From an uncultured bacterium (GTDB taxonomy: Bacteria > Bacillota > Clostridia > Oscillospirales > Ruminococcaceae), in the NCBI GenBank assembly GCA_905215965.1, contig CAJMSD010000004.1, positions 124,001 to 188,000 of the forward strand: a stretch of DNA of 64,000 nucleotides, written 5' to 3'. How positions within the stretch are numbered: the stretch's first letter is position 1; each line of letters opens with the position of its first letter. Of the stretch, positions 24,459 to 33,816 are shown piece by piece. The notes under the pieces are model-generated. The model saw only the letters and a list, made by a program, of their open reading frames with translations, was not told where the DNA came from and made no database searches. The translations under genes and the position numbers were made by a program.

Positions 24459-25817
24459 ATGCTTAATGTTTATGATATACTTGAAACTATACGTATGATT
24501 CAGGACGAGTGTCTTGATATCAGAACTATTACCATGGGTATCTCTCTTCTCGACTGCATCGATACGGACATAGACAAGGCCTGCGAAAAGGTTTACAATA
24601 AGATCGTCGCAAAGGCTGAGCGTCTTGTGCCCGTAGGTCAGCAAATCGAAAAGGAATACGGTATCCCCATTATCAATAAAAGAATATCGGTAACTCCGAT
24701 AGCTATGCTTGCCGCAGCCTGTCCGAACGAAAGCCCAGTAAAATTCGCGCTCGCTCTCCAAAGAGCTGCCGATACCTGCGGAGTAAATTTCATCGGAGGC
24801 TACTCAGCGCTCGTTCATAAGGGATTCAGCGCAGGAGACCTTGCACTTATCGAATCGATCCCGGAGGCTCTTGATGTAACTCAGAATATCTGCTCTTCGG
24901 TAAATATCGGTTCTACCAAATCGGGAATCAATATGGACGCGGTCAAGATCATGGGCAGGATCGTAAAGGAAGCAGCCGAAAGAACTGCCGACAGAGACTG
25001 CATAGGTCCTGCAAAGCTCGTTGTGTTCTGCAATGCCGTTGAGGATAATCCTTTCATGGCAGGAGCTTTCCACGGCGTCGGAGAGCCTGACTGCGAAATA
25101 CACGTTGGCGTTTCCGGACCGGGCGTTGTAAGAAGCGCACTTTCAAAATATCCCGACGCTTCCATAGACGAGATCGCCGATATAATCAAGAAAACAGCTT
25201 TCAAAATAACGCGTATGGGTCAGCTGGTCGGCGCAAGAGCCTCAGAGCTTCTCGGAGTGCCTTTCGGTATTGTCGATCTCTCCCTTGCTCCTACTCCGGC
25301 AGTCGGAGACAGCGTTGCACATATTCTTGAGGAAATGGGTCTTGAGACCTGCGGTACTCACGGAACGACAGCCTGCCTTGCAATGCTCAACGACGCTGTC
25401 AAAAAAGGCGGAGTAATGGCTTCGTCTACCGTTGGCGGTCTTTCGGGAGCATTTATTCCCGTATCCGAGGACGCAGGTATGATCGACGCCGCCGTTGCAG
25501 GAGTTCTGAGCCTTGAAAAGCTTGAAGCAATGACGGCTGTATGCTCCGTAGGACTTGATATGATAGTAGTTCCCGGAGATATTACTCCCGAAACGATTTC
25601 AGCAATTATCGCCGACGAAGCAGCTATCGGCATGGTAAATACAAAAACCACAGCCGTTCGTCTTATCCCTGCTATCGGCAAAAGCGAAGGCGACACGCTC
25701 GAATTCGGCGGACTTCTCGGCAGCGGTCCCGTAATGCCGATAAAGGATAAATCTCCTGCCAAGTTTATTAACCGCGGAGGAAGAATACCTGCTCCAATGC
25801 ACAGCCTTAAAAACTGA
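24459..25817 (+). CDS. PFL family protein (UPF0210/DUF711)
   Basis: 452 residues, full family length. Typical segments are ISVTPIAMLAAACP, GGYSALVHKGFSAGD, FHGVGEPDCEIHVGVSGPGVV and the glycine-rich GLLGSGPVMPIK near the end. The family is annotated as a pyruvate-formate-lyase-like fold but the reaction is unknown, and the glycyl-radical motif of true PFL is not seen. It is cotranscribed with the ACT protein and, 14 nt on, with a kinase. Confidence 0.93.
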   Translation: MLNVYDILETIRMIQDECLDIRTITMGISLLDCIDTDIDKACEKVYNKIVAKAERLVPVGQQIEKEYGIPIINKRISVTPIAMLAAACPNESPVKFALALQRAADTCGVNFIGGYSALVHKGFSAGDLALIESIPEALDVTQNICSSVNIGSTKSGINMDAVKIMGRIVKEAAERTADRDCIGPAKLVVFCNAVEDNPFMAGAFHGVGEPDCEIHVGVSGPGVVRSALSKYPDASIDEIADIIKKTAFKITRMGQLVGARASELLGVPFGIVDLSLAPTPAVGDSVAHILEEMGLETCGTHGTTACLAMLNDAVKKGGVMASSTVGGLSGAFIPVSEDAGMIDAAVAGVLSLEKLEAMTAVCSVGLDMIVVPGDITPETISAIIADEAAIGMVNTKTTAVRLIPAIGKSEGDTLEFGGLLGSGPVMPIKDKSPAKFINRGGRIPAPMHSLKN

Positions 25818-25831
25818 TCCCGGAGCACGGT

Positions 25832-26824
25832 ATGGATATAGAAAAAATAACCGATATGTTCGGCTGCTCGGATATCATAAGCATATCCGAGCTTAAAGGC
25901 GGACATATCAACTGTACATATCTTGCAGAATGCGGAAACGGAGATAAATACGTGCTTCAATCATTGAACACGGAAGTATTCCGCGAGCCTGCTTCGGTAA
26001 TGTCAAATATCGGAATCATATCAAAAGCGTTTTGGGATTCAGGCTGTGCGGACGTTTCCGTTCCGGAATACTGCAATGCTCCCGACGGACGTAATTTTGC
26101 GGAATCTGACGGACAAATATACAGGCTGTACAAATATACTGTCCCATTCGAATCAACAGACGGACAGGACTACAAGACAGGAAAAGCTTTCGGCACGTAT
26201 ATCCGCATTCTGAACGAAAAAAACATTCGTCTTGAAACAACTGTCGATAAATTTCACAGCTTTTCTTCTTACTTCAACACACTCATCGCAGCAGACGGTT
26301 CTTCCGCAATGAAGAAGATAGACAACAGCGTCATGCGCAGATTCTTAACGCTGCCTGATCTTCTTTCTCAGGTGTTTACCGTTGATTTTCCGAAGAGAAA
26401 CGTTCATAACGACGCAAAGCGTGACAATGTTATCCTTGGCGAAAAAAGCTGCATAATCGATCTCGATACAACTATGCAGGGTTATGCCGCACTCGATTAC
26501 GGCGATATCATACGCTCCTCATGCACTGCCGAAAAGCTTGATTTCAGAGTTATACGGAATATTACAAGAGGATTCGCCGACGGACTTGACGGTCTGCTCA
26601 GCAGCGATGAAATATACTCCTTGTATTACGGAATACTCTATGTTACAGGCGAGCTTGCTGTGCGGTATCTTATCGATTATCTCAGGGATGATAAATATTT
26701 TAAGGGAAAAACGTCCGCCGAATGCCTCAAACGCGCGAACGAGCTGCTTAGTCAGCTCAATATGTTTATTACACAGGGCGATGTTATAACGGCAATAATT
26801 TACAAGGAATTCAAAAAAAATTAA
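25832..26824 (+). CDS. aminoglycoside-phosphotransferase-fold kinase, NahK-like
   Basis: 330 residues. GGHINCTYL near residue 25, LQSLNTEVFREPASVMSNI, the catalytic loop VHNDAKRDNVIL and the metal-binding CIIDLDTTM define the phosphotransferase fold; the GHIN and Q-x-LN-x-x-VF motifs are those of N-acetylhexosamine 1-kinases and mucin-desulfatase-associated kinases. The probable substrate is a sugar, which would suit the galK-galT locus 6 kb away, but this is inference. It is the third gene of the ACT-PFL operon, whose other members give no hint of a sugar role. Confidence 0.75.
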   Translation: MDIEKITDMFGCSDIISISELKGGHINCTYLAECGNGDKYVLQSLNTEVFREPASVMSNIGIISKAFWDSGCADVSVPEYCNAPDGRNFAESDGQIYRLYKYTVPFESTDGQDYKTGKAFGTYIRILNEKNIRLETTVDKFHSFSSYFNTLIAADGSSAMKKIDNSVMRRFLTLPDLLSQVFTVDFPKRNVHNDAKRDNVILGEKSCIIDLDTTMQGYAALDYGDIIRSSCTAEKLDFRVIRNITRGFADGLDGLLSSDEIYSLYYGILYVTGELAVRYLIDYLRDDKYFKGKTSAECLKRANELLSQLNMFITQGDVITAIIYKEFKKN

Positions 26825-26850
26825 GCAGGGAAATATCCCTGCTTTTTATT
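26824..26850. terminator. bidirectional terminator
   Basis: AGCAGGGA (26824-26831) pairs with TCCCTGCT (26836-26843). U-rich tracts follow in both directions, serving the kinase gene and the convergent gene at 26851. Confidence 0.85.
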
Positions 26851-27681
26851 TTATTTTTTTGATCTCTTTTCGGAAATCATTTTTGATACCCACACCCCAG
26901 CGAACGCGATGGTAGCTATAAGCCACGGCAGGTCGCATATTCCCATAAACATTGCAATATTTTTATTCGACCATTTGTCCGAAGCATAATACGGATCAAA
27001 AAATTCAACGATCTGATACGATATCATAATAAATACGGGAATGCTGCATACAGCCCATATTACCGGACAGACGAGCTTCCAATTCCGCTTCTCATCAAGC
27101 ATCATTCCGACAGCAATAAGCATGATCAACAGCGATACAAAAGAAATATTAGTCCATTTAAGCATTGCTTTAAAGTGTGATTGATCTATGCTTTTTTGAT
27201 CTGTTCCGTTTATGATATTCAGATCATAATCATAGTAAATTTCTTTCCAGTAATAATTTCTGTTTTCAATAACAAGCGAAAAGGTAGGAGACACCTGTAA
27301 TATCTCTCCGTCTTCGTCGGCAGCCGCAATACGTATTTCCTTGTATTTTTCCACATATTGATAAAGCTCGTTTGCTTTGATGCTGTCTTTGAACATGATC
27401 TTTCCGTAGCGTATGCCGATATTCGGGTCCCACTCGTCAGCGCAGATAAAGCCGTCCTTATTATAGCGTTTGAGCTCGGTGTCAGCTTCGGAAACATCTC
27501 CCTCTGGCGTCATTGGCAGAAGAATATGTAAGGTCAAATCACTCGGACAATTCGTTTCAAGTTCTATTCCCGCGCCTAATCCGTAACAGCTGCAAAGCGC
27601 AAAGATCATGCCCGAAAAAAGAAATAACAATATACATGATTTTAAGATAACAGCAGAATATTTTATCCGAAAATTTTTCAT
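26851..27681 (-). CDS. predicted lipoprotein/membrane protein of unknown function
   Basis: 276 residues. The ATG at 27681 was chosen: AAGGAG lies 9 nt before it and inside the 7 codons of the longer frame. An N-terminal hydrophobic helix ends in FALCSC, a plausible lipobox. An extracytoplasmic region of about 140 residues follows, then three hydrophobic helices near residues 170-190, 200-220 and 235-260. This topology, a soluble outer domain between an N-terminal helix and a C-terminal membrane bundle, has no family I recognise. A promoter lies at 27703-27731; it is monocistronic. Confidence 0.75.
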   Translation of the reverse strand: MKNFRIKYSAVILKSCILLFLFSGMIFALCSCYGLGAGIELETNCPSDLTLHILLPMTPEGDVSEADTELKRYNKDGFICADEWDPNIGIRYGKIMFKDSIKANELYQYVEKYKEIRIAAADEDGEILQVSPTFSLVIENRNYYWKEIYYDYDLNIINGTDQKSIDQSHFKAMLKWTNISFVSLLIMLIAVGMMLDEKRNWKLVCPVIWAVCSIPVFIMISYQIVEFFDPYYASDKWSNKNIAMFMGICDLPWLIATIAFAGVWVSKMISEKRSKK

Positions 27682-27702
27682 AATATCCGCTCCTTTTACC
27701 AT

Positions 27703-27731
27703 AGTATACCATATATTCCTTTTTTCATCAA
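27703..27731 (-). promoter_or_regulatory. promoter of the gene at 26851-27681
   Basis: On the minus strand TTGATG (27731-27726), 17 nt, TATACT (27708-27703) preceded by TGG. Confidence 0.6.
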
Positions 27732-27771
27732 TAACAAAAGCATATCAAAACAGTTACATTTTTGCTTGATT

Positions 27772-27796
27772 TAGAACTTGTTCTTACAAATTCTTA
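27772..27796. repeat. F2 repeat end fragment (E)
   Basis: AGAACTTGTTCTTACAA matches the outer end of F2 elements (compare AGAACTTGTCCTTATA at 11489). It runs into the yqfD stop codon at 27794-27796. It is only about 24 nt, so chance similarity is possible. Confidence 0.4.
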
Positions 27797-28957
27797 TTTT
27801 ATAAAAATTTCTCTCTGCTCGCCTATCTCACCCTCAATAACATATTTTACCGTATAGGTAAGCGACTCTTCCGTCTGCTCAGAACTTATCTCGCGCTCTA
27901 TTATTTTCGAATCGCCAAGAAAATTCTGCTCGTAAAGGTAAATTTTCTCCATAATACACTCTTCAAGCTCCTCGGGAGTGTATTCACGAACCGAAAGCTT
28001 TGTTTCATTACGGTTTTTATGTACGATACCTATAGGAAGAGTTTTCCCGAACACCTTCAGATCATTTTCAGCCGTTTCTTCAATTTCCGTTTCATAATCG
28101 TTTTTCCCGAAAAACAGCGGTATTTGCAGATTAAAAAGCTTAAGATAATTTTCGTCTGTCGTTTCTCCCGTGGGAAGATATGTTTCCGCAACGAAGCTTT
28201 CGCTGAATACTACGTTTTCTTCATATTTTCCGAGTATTTTTCCCATCGCATGATGCTTTACTACGTGTCCGGTCGAATCCTCTGTAACTCCGCTGATAAG
28301 CATATCTCCGGCACGGACATGATCTCCGACAATACGCATGAGCATTCCGTCATATACCGAAGTATACGTAATTTCCGCCGATTTCGACGCTATCACATTG
28401 CACGGCATTCTCTCGTTGAGCATTTCCGGCTTTTCAACAAGCTCCGTTACCTCAACGACTACTCTGTTGCCAGTATGACGTATGCCTGCCCATGCGATCC
28501 CGTTCACCATTACACGCAGCTTATTCTCGCAATATTTGAAGTCAATATCCCTTATCGCCGTCCCCTGCTTTATATCAAGTTCTTCAAGAGCCGAAATGAT
28601 GACCTCGTCGCTTACGGAACTATTTCCCTGAATGTCAATTGTTACAACAACTCCGGAAAAATAAAACACAACGGCGGCAGCAGCCAACACTCCAATAAAA
28701 ATTCCTATTCTTTTGCGATAACGCAGAAGCTTAGCCGAAAGAGTTTCATATTCGGCATATTTAAGCTCGATACCGCACTCCTGCGCAAGCTCACAAACGC
28801 GCTTGAGGTCGCTGCGGTAAATTTCGGCATAAAACACATCCTTACGGCAATATTGTTCAAAGCAGCATATTCTTCCGCAGTGCATCCTGTTTATAAACGA
28901 GTAAAGGCGTTTTCCGCTTGCATTAATCTTCACGCTGCCTCTTAGCTGATTCCGCAT
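27794..28957 (-). CDS. yqfD: sporulation protein YqfD
   Basis: 387 residues from the ATG at 28957, which overlaps the end of yqfC by 35 nt; a GGAAGAAGGA purine stretch precedes it. An N-terminal soluble part with SGKRLYSFINRMHCGRI is followed by a single membrane helix near residues 85-105 and a long extracytoplasmic domain that includes NVIASKSAEI and GDMLISGVTED. This is the family found next to yqfC and made in the mother cell of Bacillus during sporulation; the molecular role is not known. It indicates a spore-forming lineage. Confidence 0.9.
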   Translation of the reverse strand: MRNQLRGSVKINASGKRLYSFINRMHCGRICCFEQYCRKDVFYAEIYRSDLKRVCELAQECGIELKYAEYETLSAKLLRYRKRIGIFIGVLAAAAVVFYFSGVVVTIDIQGNSSVSDEVIISALEELDIKQGTAIRDIDFKYCENKLRVMVNGIAWAGIRHTGNRVVVEVTELVEKPEMLNERMPCNVIASKSAEITYTSVYDGMLMRIVGDHVRAGDMLISGVTEDSTGHVVKHHAMGKILGKYEENVVFSESFVAETYLPTGETTDENYLKLFNLQIPLFFGKNDYETEIEETAENDLKVFGKTLPIGIVHKNRNETKLSVREYTPEELEECIMEKIYLYEQNFLGDSKIIEREISSEQTEESLTYTVKYVIEGEIGEQREIFIK

Positions 28958-29219
28958 TCCTTCTTCCGTTCCTTTCCGTAAATTCAATACGAGAAATTTT
29001 TCCGCGCACAATAAGTCCTTTCGTCTTGAAATCAAAGGCTCTCAGACCGCTTCCCCATATATGTATGCAAAGCCTGCCGGATATCAGACGCATGAAAACC
29101 TCGTTATATTCCTCTATTCGGCGGCAGTTGTCAATAATAAGCTCTTTGTTTCCCTCGATGTGTATGCCTGCGTTCATATACAGAGCGTCCCGTGTTTTAT
29201 CTGAAATTTTTTCAAACAA
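28923..29219 (-). CDS. yqfC: sporulation protein YqfC
   Basis: 98 residues. The core GRLCIHIWGSGLRAFDFKTK, then GLIVRGKISRIEF, is the YqfC family signature. The start is TTG at 29219 with GGAGG 7 nt upstream; there is no better ATG. It is the first gene of yqfC-yqfD and is divergent from a ylbJ-like gene, with a 62-bp shared intergenic region. No sigma-A promoter is apparent, which would fit control by a sporulation sigma factor. Confidence 0.88.
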   Translation of the reverse strand: MFEKISDKTRDALYMNAGIHIEGNKELIIDNCRRIEEYNEVFMRLISGRLCIHIWGSGLRAFDFKTKGLIVRGKISRIEFTERNGRRNAESAKRQRED

Positions 29220-29238
29220 GCCAATCCCTCCAAGCAGA

Positions 29239-29262
29239 ATATTATCCCGTATAGAATAATAT
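29239..29262. promoter_or_regulatory. dyad symmetry in the yqfC/ylbJ-like divergent region
   Basis: ATATTAT (29239-29245) and ATAATAT (29256-29262) are inverted repeats with a 10-nt spacer, centred between two divergent genes. It could be an operator or part of overlapping promoters; the AT-rich sequence makes chance plausible. Confidence 0.35.
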
Positions 29263-29281
29263 GATTAATCGGGTGATGAAT

Positions 29282-30376
29282 ATGAAAAAATCAGGAAAAA
29301 CAACCGGCATACTCCTGAAAATATCGGCTGCCGCAGGAATTTCTCTTTTCTGCCTTGCCGACTCCGAGACCGTAAAAGCAGCGGTCACAACTGCCGTAAC
29401 ACGCTGCCTAAATACCGTTATACCGTCGCTTTATGGTATGATGATAATATCCTCGCTTCTCATAAGCAGCGGCATTATAGGAAACATTCCTCATATTTTC
29501 AGTATGATCGGACGCAGATTGTTTAAAATGAACGGTCCGGTTTTTCCGATATATGTTTTCAGTCTTTTCGCAGGATATCCGGTCGGAGCTAAAATGCTTT
29601 TCACAGAGTATGAAAAAGGTTCCGTAGATCGACGAAGCGCCGAACTCTTTTCGGGAATATGCTTCGGCGCAGGTCCTGCGTTCATTTTCGGCTGCATATC
29701 CTCGCAGCTTTACGGCAGTCCTGCCGCAGGATATATCATAATTATTTCTACGCTCTCGGCAAACACTATACTTGCTCTTTTTGTATCAAGGCTTCTGCCG
29801 TCAGTACACAGAAAATATACTCCTCCCAAATTAAAGCTCGACCTTGCTGTTGTAAACGACAGCATTATGAACGGAGCCGTCTCTATAATGAGAATTTGCG
29901 CAATGACGGGAGCATTTTCAATAATCACGGCTTTTCTTCAAAAATCGGGCGTTATCTCCCGGCTGAGCGGAATCATTCCGAACTGCAGAGACGAATATAT
30001 CTTCGCCGTTCTTGATATTACGGCTATCGGCTCGCTACCTGTCAACGATTACAGTCAGCTGCCTGTAATATGCGGTCTTACAGCGTTTGGCGGACTTTGC
30101 GTTTTCATGCAGATAGCTTCTCTTACAAAAAACGGCATCAGCTTGCTGCCGATGCTTTTTATCCGCACAGCCGCGGCTTTTGTAAGCTCCGCTGTCTGCC
30201 GCCTGCTGCTTCCTTTTATGCTGAAAAATGTAAGTCTTTCTGCCGCAAGCATGAATGTGCATACTCACCAAGCAGCTTCTCCCATACCGTCCGTGATGCT
30301 CATTATCATGACGTTCATATCGCTTAGCGAATACGATCGGATAAGCCTAAAAAGGAAAAACACGCTCTCCCGATGA
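29282..30376 (+). CDS. YlbJ-like sporulation integral membrane protein
   Basis: 364 residues with about eight hydrophobic segments. The FAGYPVGAKML motif and the CFGAGPAFIFG and NTILALF segments are typical of YlbJ and related nucleoside-recognition-domain membrane proteins. In Bacillus YlbJ is a sigma-E-dependent protein needed for spore cortex formation. The start at 29282 is preferred over 29261 and 29276 because GGGTGA lies 6 nt upstream. Divergence from yqfC-yqfD supports a sporulation role. Confidence 0.78.
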   Translation: MKKSGKTTGILLKISAAAGISLFCLADSETVKAAVTTAVTRCLNTVIPSLYGMMIISSLLISSGIIGNIPHIFSMIGRRLFKMNGPVFPIYVFSLFAGYPVGAKMLFTEYEKGSVDRRSAELFSGICFGAGPAFIFGCISSQLYGSPAAGYIIIISTLSANTILALFVSRLLPSVHRKYTPPKLKLDLAVVNDSIMNGAVSIMRICAMTGAFSIITAFLQKSGVISRLSGIIPNCRDEYIFAVLDITAIGSLPVNDYSQLPVICGLTAFGGLCVFMQIASLTKNGISLLPMLFIRTAAAFVSSAVCRLLLPFMLKNVSLSAASMNVHTHQAASPIPSVMLIIMTFISLSEYDRISLKRKNTLSR

Positions 30377-30442
30377 CATTTCTCTCATAATACAAACAGA
30401 TTTTGCACATCGGTAATATGCAATAAATTTTTTGTCTGTCTA

Positions 30443-30471
30443 TTGACAATTTTGAACATATATGTTAAAAT
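30443..30471 (+). promoter_or_regulatory. promoter of the GH5 cellulase gene
   Basis: TTGACA (30443-30448), 17 nt, TAAAAT (30466-30471) preceded by TGT (extended -10). Confidence 0.75.
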
Positions 30472-30522
30472 TAAGTCAGTATAAAATACGCTATATCATA
30501 TATTTTGAGAGGGAGAAAAATT

Positions 30523-32382
30523 ATGAAAAAAGCAATCAGAAGAATAGCCGCTTTTGCCGCTGTCGCTGCGCTGACCGTATCGGGTATATCATCATCTATA
30601 CCTGCTGCAACAAGCAATGCCAATGTTTCTGCGGTAACTGACGATAACAACGACGACTGGCTCCATGCCGTAGGAAGCCGCCTGTATGACATGAACGGCA
30701 ACGAGGTATGGCTTACGGGAGCTAACTGGTTTGGTCTCAACTGCGGCGAAGCTATACCGCATTACCTTTGGAGCGGAGACTGCGATGATATGCTGTCGGA
30801 AGTTGCCGACAGAGGAATAAACGTTATCCGTTTCCCAATCTCTACCGAGCTGCTGCTCTCATGGATGAACGGAACACCGAATCCTGTCGGAAGCGTTCAG
30901 GCTTCATACGATCCTCCTTACGATAAAGATGACGGAAACGGCGGTATCATAAAAGCCGGTACTTATGGAAACATCAATAAGGATTTTCTGCTTGAAGACG
31001 GCAAAACGCTGAAAAACAGCGAGGAGATCTTTGACGTTATTCTCGATAAGTGCAAAAAGTACGGTATAAAGGCATTTATTGACATTCACAGTCCGCATAC
31101 TGATAACTCCGGTCATAACTATAATCTCTGGTACGGCAAGGAAGCTACTGACGGTACTATGATAACTACCGAAATATGGCAGGATACGCTTGTTTGGGTT
31201 GCCGATAAGTACAAGAATAACGATACGCTTATCGGTTATGACCTTAAAAACGAACCTCACGGCAAGGGTCAGGAGGGTGTAAACGCTGCTAAATGGGACG
31301 GCTCGACCGATGAAAACAACTGGGCTTATGCCGCTACAAATTGTGCCGACGCTATTCTTGACGTAAACCCGAACGCTCTTATTTTCATTGAGGGCGTTGA
31401 ACAGTCCTTGAGCGGAGCTATGCCGGGAGATTACTGGGGTATTGCCGACAGACGCGATAACTCACCGTATATCGGAGCATGGTGGGGCGGCAACTTCAGA
31501 GGCGCAAGAGAGTATCCTATCACTCCAAAGCACGGTACAAGCCAGATAGTTTATTCTCCGCACGATTACGGTCCGTCGGTTTATGCGCAGACATGGTTCG
31601 ATAAGGATTTTACAACTCAGACTCTTCTTGACGATTACTGGTACGATACATGGGCATATATAAACGCCGAGGATATTGCTCCGGAGCTTATAGGCGAATG
31701 GGGCGGTCACATGGACGGTGCGGAGAATCAGAAGTGGATGACGCTTCTCCGCGATTATATGATCAAAAACCACATCAACCACACATTCTGGTGCCTTAAT
31801 ACAAACTCGGGCGATACAGGCGGTCTCTGGGCAGGCTTCCAGTATTCGCTGAATGACGGAACTAAAATTACGTGGGAAGAAGAAAAATACGCGCTGTTCG
31901 AGGAATCTCTCTGGCAGACTTTAGAAACAGGCAAGTTTATCGGTCTCGACCATCAGAAGGCTCTCGGAAATAACGGAACAGGTATCTCGCTCAGTGATTT
32001 CTATGAAAATTACGCACGCACAGAGGGAAGCAACCTTGACGGCGGAACGATCCTCAGCGGCGATACTCCCGTGACAACAACAACTACGACTGCAACAACA
32101 ACAACAACTACTACAACTACTACGACCACAACAACAGAACCTACTACCGATCCTTCAATAGTTTACGGAGACGCCGATCTCAACGGAGAAGTAGATGTAG
32201 ACGACGTTATAGCGATCTTGTGCTATTCGTCAGATAAGGAAAAATTTGATTTATCGGAAGAGGCTCTCAGAAATGCCGACGTTTATCAGAACGGAGACGG
32301 AGTAAGTACAAACGATGCAGTTTCGGTACAGAAGCTGCTGACTCTCCAGATCAATAAGCTTCCCGAATCGTATTTAAATTAA
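30523..32382 (+). CDS. cellulosomal GH5 endoglucanase with dockerin
   Basis: 619 residues: signal peptide (MKKAIRR basic start, Ala-rich core), a GH5 TIM barrel to about residue 510, a Thr-rich linker and a C-terminal type I dockerin. In the barrel, VIRFPIS, LKNEPHG with the acid/base Glu244, and LIGEWGGH with the nucleophile Glu392 are the GH5 signatures; the layout resembles GH5_1 endoglucanases. The dockerin motifs DADLNGEVDVDDV and DVYQNGDGVSTNDAV bind calcium and would dock to a scaffold cohesin. GAGGGAG precedes the ATG at 30523. No carbohydrate-binding module is visible, so targeting would depend on the cellulosome. Confidence 0.95.
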   Translation: MKKAIRRIAAFAAVAALTVSGISSSIPAATSNANVSAVTDDNNDDWLHAVGSRLYDMNGNEVWLTGANWFGLNCGEAIPHYLWSGDCDDMLSEVADRGINVIRFPISTELLLSWMNGTPNPVGSVQASYDPPYDKDDGNGGIIKAGTYGNINKDFLLEDGKTLKNSEEIFDVILDKCKKYGIKAFIDIHSPHTDNSGHNYNLWYGKEATDGTMITTEIWQDTLVWVADKYKNNDTLIGYDLKNEPHGKGQEGVNAAKWDGSTDENNWAYAATNCADAILDVNPNALIFIEGVEQSLSGAMPGDYWGIADRRDNSPYIGAWWGGNFRGAREYPITPKHGTSQIVYSPHDYGPSVYAQTWFDKDFTTQTLLDDYWYDTWAYINAEDIAPELIGEWGGHMDGAENQKWMTLLRDYMIKNHINHTFWCLNTNSGDTGGLWAGFQYSLNDGTKITWEEEKYALFEESLWQTLETGKFIGLDHQKALGNNGTGISLSDFYENYARTEGSNLDGGTILSGDTPVTTTTTTATTTTTTTTTTTTTTEPTTDPSIVYGDADLNGEVDVDDVIAILCYSSDKEKFDLSEEALRNADVYQNGDGVSTNDAVSVQKLLTLQINKLPESYLN

Positions 32383-32395
32383 AAAGCTTTGAACT

Positions 32396-32434
32396 AAACG
32401 GACGCTTCTTTATATGAAGCGTCCGTTTTCATGT
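32396..32434 (+). terminator. intrinsic terminator after the GH5 gene
   Basis: AAACGGACGCTTC (32396-32408) pairs perfectly with GAAGCGTCCGTTT (32416-32428), followed by TTC and an AT-rich stretch. Confidence 0.8.
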
Positions 32435-32521
32435 TTTGAAGCAAAATTTTCAAAAAGTATAGATTTTTTCTCCGCAATGATATATAATGTATATATACTC
32501 TCTCAAAAAACGGAGGAAACC

Positions 32522-33814
32522 ATGAAACCAACTGTTACTATTGAAAAGCTCCGTCAGGGCGGTTTTAACGAGACGTTAAAGCTTCTGTACGGACATGACG
32601 AAAATATCATCAATGCACAGATCAACCGCTACATCGCAGCAATAGAAAGCTTCTGCAAGCTTTATCCGCAGCGCGAAGATATATTTCTTTTTTCGGCTCC
32701 CGGAAGAACCGAGGTCGGTGGGAATCATACCGATCATCAAAACGGCTGCGTTTTTGCCGCTGCTGTAAATCTTGACGTTATTGCTGTCGTTTCTTTTCAT
32801 GATGAGGGCATTATTCGTCTGAAATCAAAGGGGCACAAGGCAAACAAGATCGATCTCTCCCAACTGAATGCCAACTCAAGGGAATGCGGCACGTCCAATG
32901 CGATAATCAGAGGAATTGCTTCTAAATTCAAGGAAAAAGGCGTGAAGATCAGCGGTTTTGACGCTTACACGACCTCCGATGTCCTCAGCGGAAGCGGTCT
33001 TTCTTCCTCAGCCGCATTTGAAGTACTTATCGGTACTATTATCGACAAGCACTATAACAACGGAAATGCAGGCGCTGTTGAAATCGCAAAAATTGGTCAG
33101 TATGCGGAAAATGCTTACTTCGGAAAAGCAAGCGGCCTTATGGATCAGACAGTCAGCTCTGTCGGTGGATTCGTTTACATAGATTTTAACAATACATCCG
33201 CCCCGATCATCAAAACCTGCAATTTTGATTTTGAAAGCGCAGGTCACTGTCTTTGCATTACCGATACGAAGGGCAGCCATGCCGATCTGACAGATGATTA
33301 TGTATCGATACCGACCGAGATGAAACAAATTGCCGCATTTTTCGGTAAGGATAATCTCCGCCAAACAGATGAGGACGACTTCTATCGCAATATTTCAAAT
33401 ATCAGAAAAAATTGCTCGGACAGAGCTATCATGAGAGCCGCTCACTTTTTCGATGAAAACAAACGCGCAGGTCTCGAAGAAAAGGCGCTTTCCGCAGGTA
33501 AATTCGACCAATTCCTCGAAATTGTAAAAAGCTCCGGAGAATCCTCGGCTGATCTTTTACAGAATCTTTACTCCCCCAAAAATCCGCTGAATCAGGAGAT
33601 ACCGCTTGCCATAATGATGAGCAAGCATATCCTGAAAGACAAGGGAGCGGTTCGAGTACACGGCGGAGGCTTTGCAGGTACGATCCAAGCTTTCGTACCA
33701 ATAGAACTCGTCAAGGACTACTCTGACTGCATGAACAGTATTTTCGGCGATGGAAGCTGTCATGTGCTGAAAATCCGTTCACTCGGCGGATTTGCATTCG
33801 ATATGGAGGTATGA
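32522..33814 (+). CDS. galK: galactokinase
   Basis: 430 residues of the GHMP kinase family. APGRTEVGGNHTDHQNG is the galactokinase signature, SGSGLSSSAAFEVL the ATP loop and VHGGGFAGTIQAFV the C-terminal GHMP motif. It phosphorylates galactose at C1 for the Leloir pathway. The ATG at 32522 has CGGAGG 6 nt upstream; the 36 codons open before it are noncoding. TATAAT at 32483-32488 is a possible -10 without a clear -35. It is followed after 2 nt by galT. Confidence 0.95.
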   Translation: MKPTVTIEKLRQGGFNETLKLLYGHDENIINAQINRYIAAIESFCKLYPQREDIFLFSAPGRTEVGGNHTDHQNGCVFAAAVNLDVIAVVSFHDEGIIRLKSKGHKANKIDLSQLNANSRECGTSNAIIRGIASKFKEKGVKISGFDAYTTSDVLSGSGLSSSAAFEVLIGTIIDKHYNNGNAGAVEIAKIGQYAENAYFGKASGLMDQTVSSVGGFVYIDFNNTSAPIIKTCNFDFESAGHCLCITDTKGSHADLTDDYVSIPTEMKQIAAFFGKDNLRQTDEDDFYRNISNIRKNCSDRAIMRAAHFFDENKRAGLEEKALSAGKFDQFLEIVKSSGESSADLLQNLYSPKNPLNQEIPLAIMMSKHILKDKGAVRVHGGGFAGTIQAFVPIELVKDYSDCMNSIFGDGSCHVLKIRSLGGFAFDMEV

Positions 33815-33816
33815 CC

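Noticed and set aside
28019..28945. Open frame of 308 codons on the plus strand
   Set aside because: It is antisense to yqfD, with no start signals.
32085..32150. ACA/ACT microsatellite-like tract, with a similar one near 62110-62180
   Set aside because: Both encode the poly-Thr linkers of dockerin proteins and are in frame.
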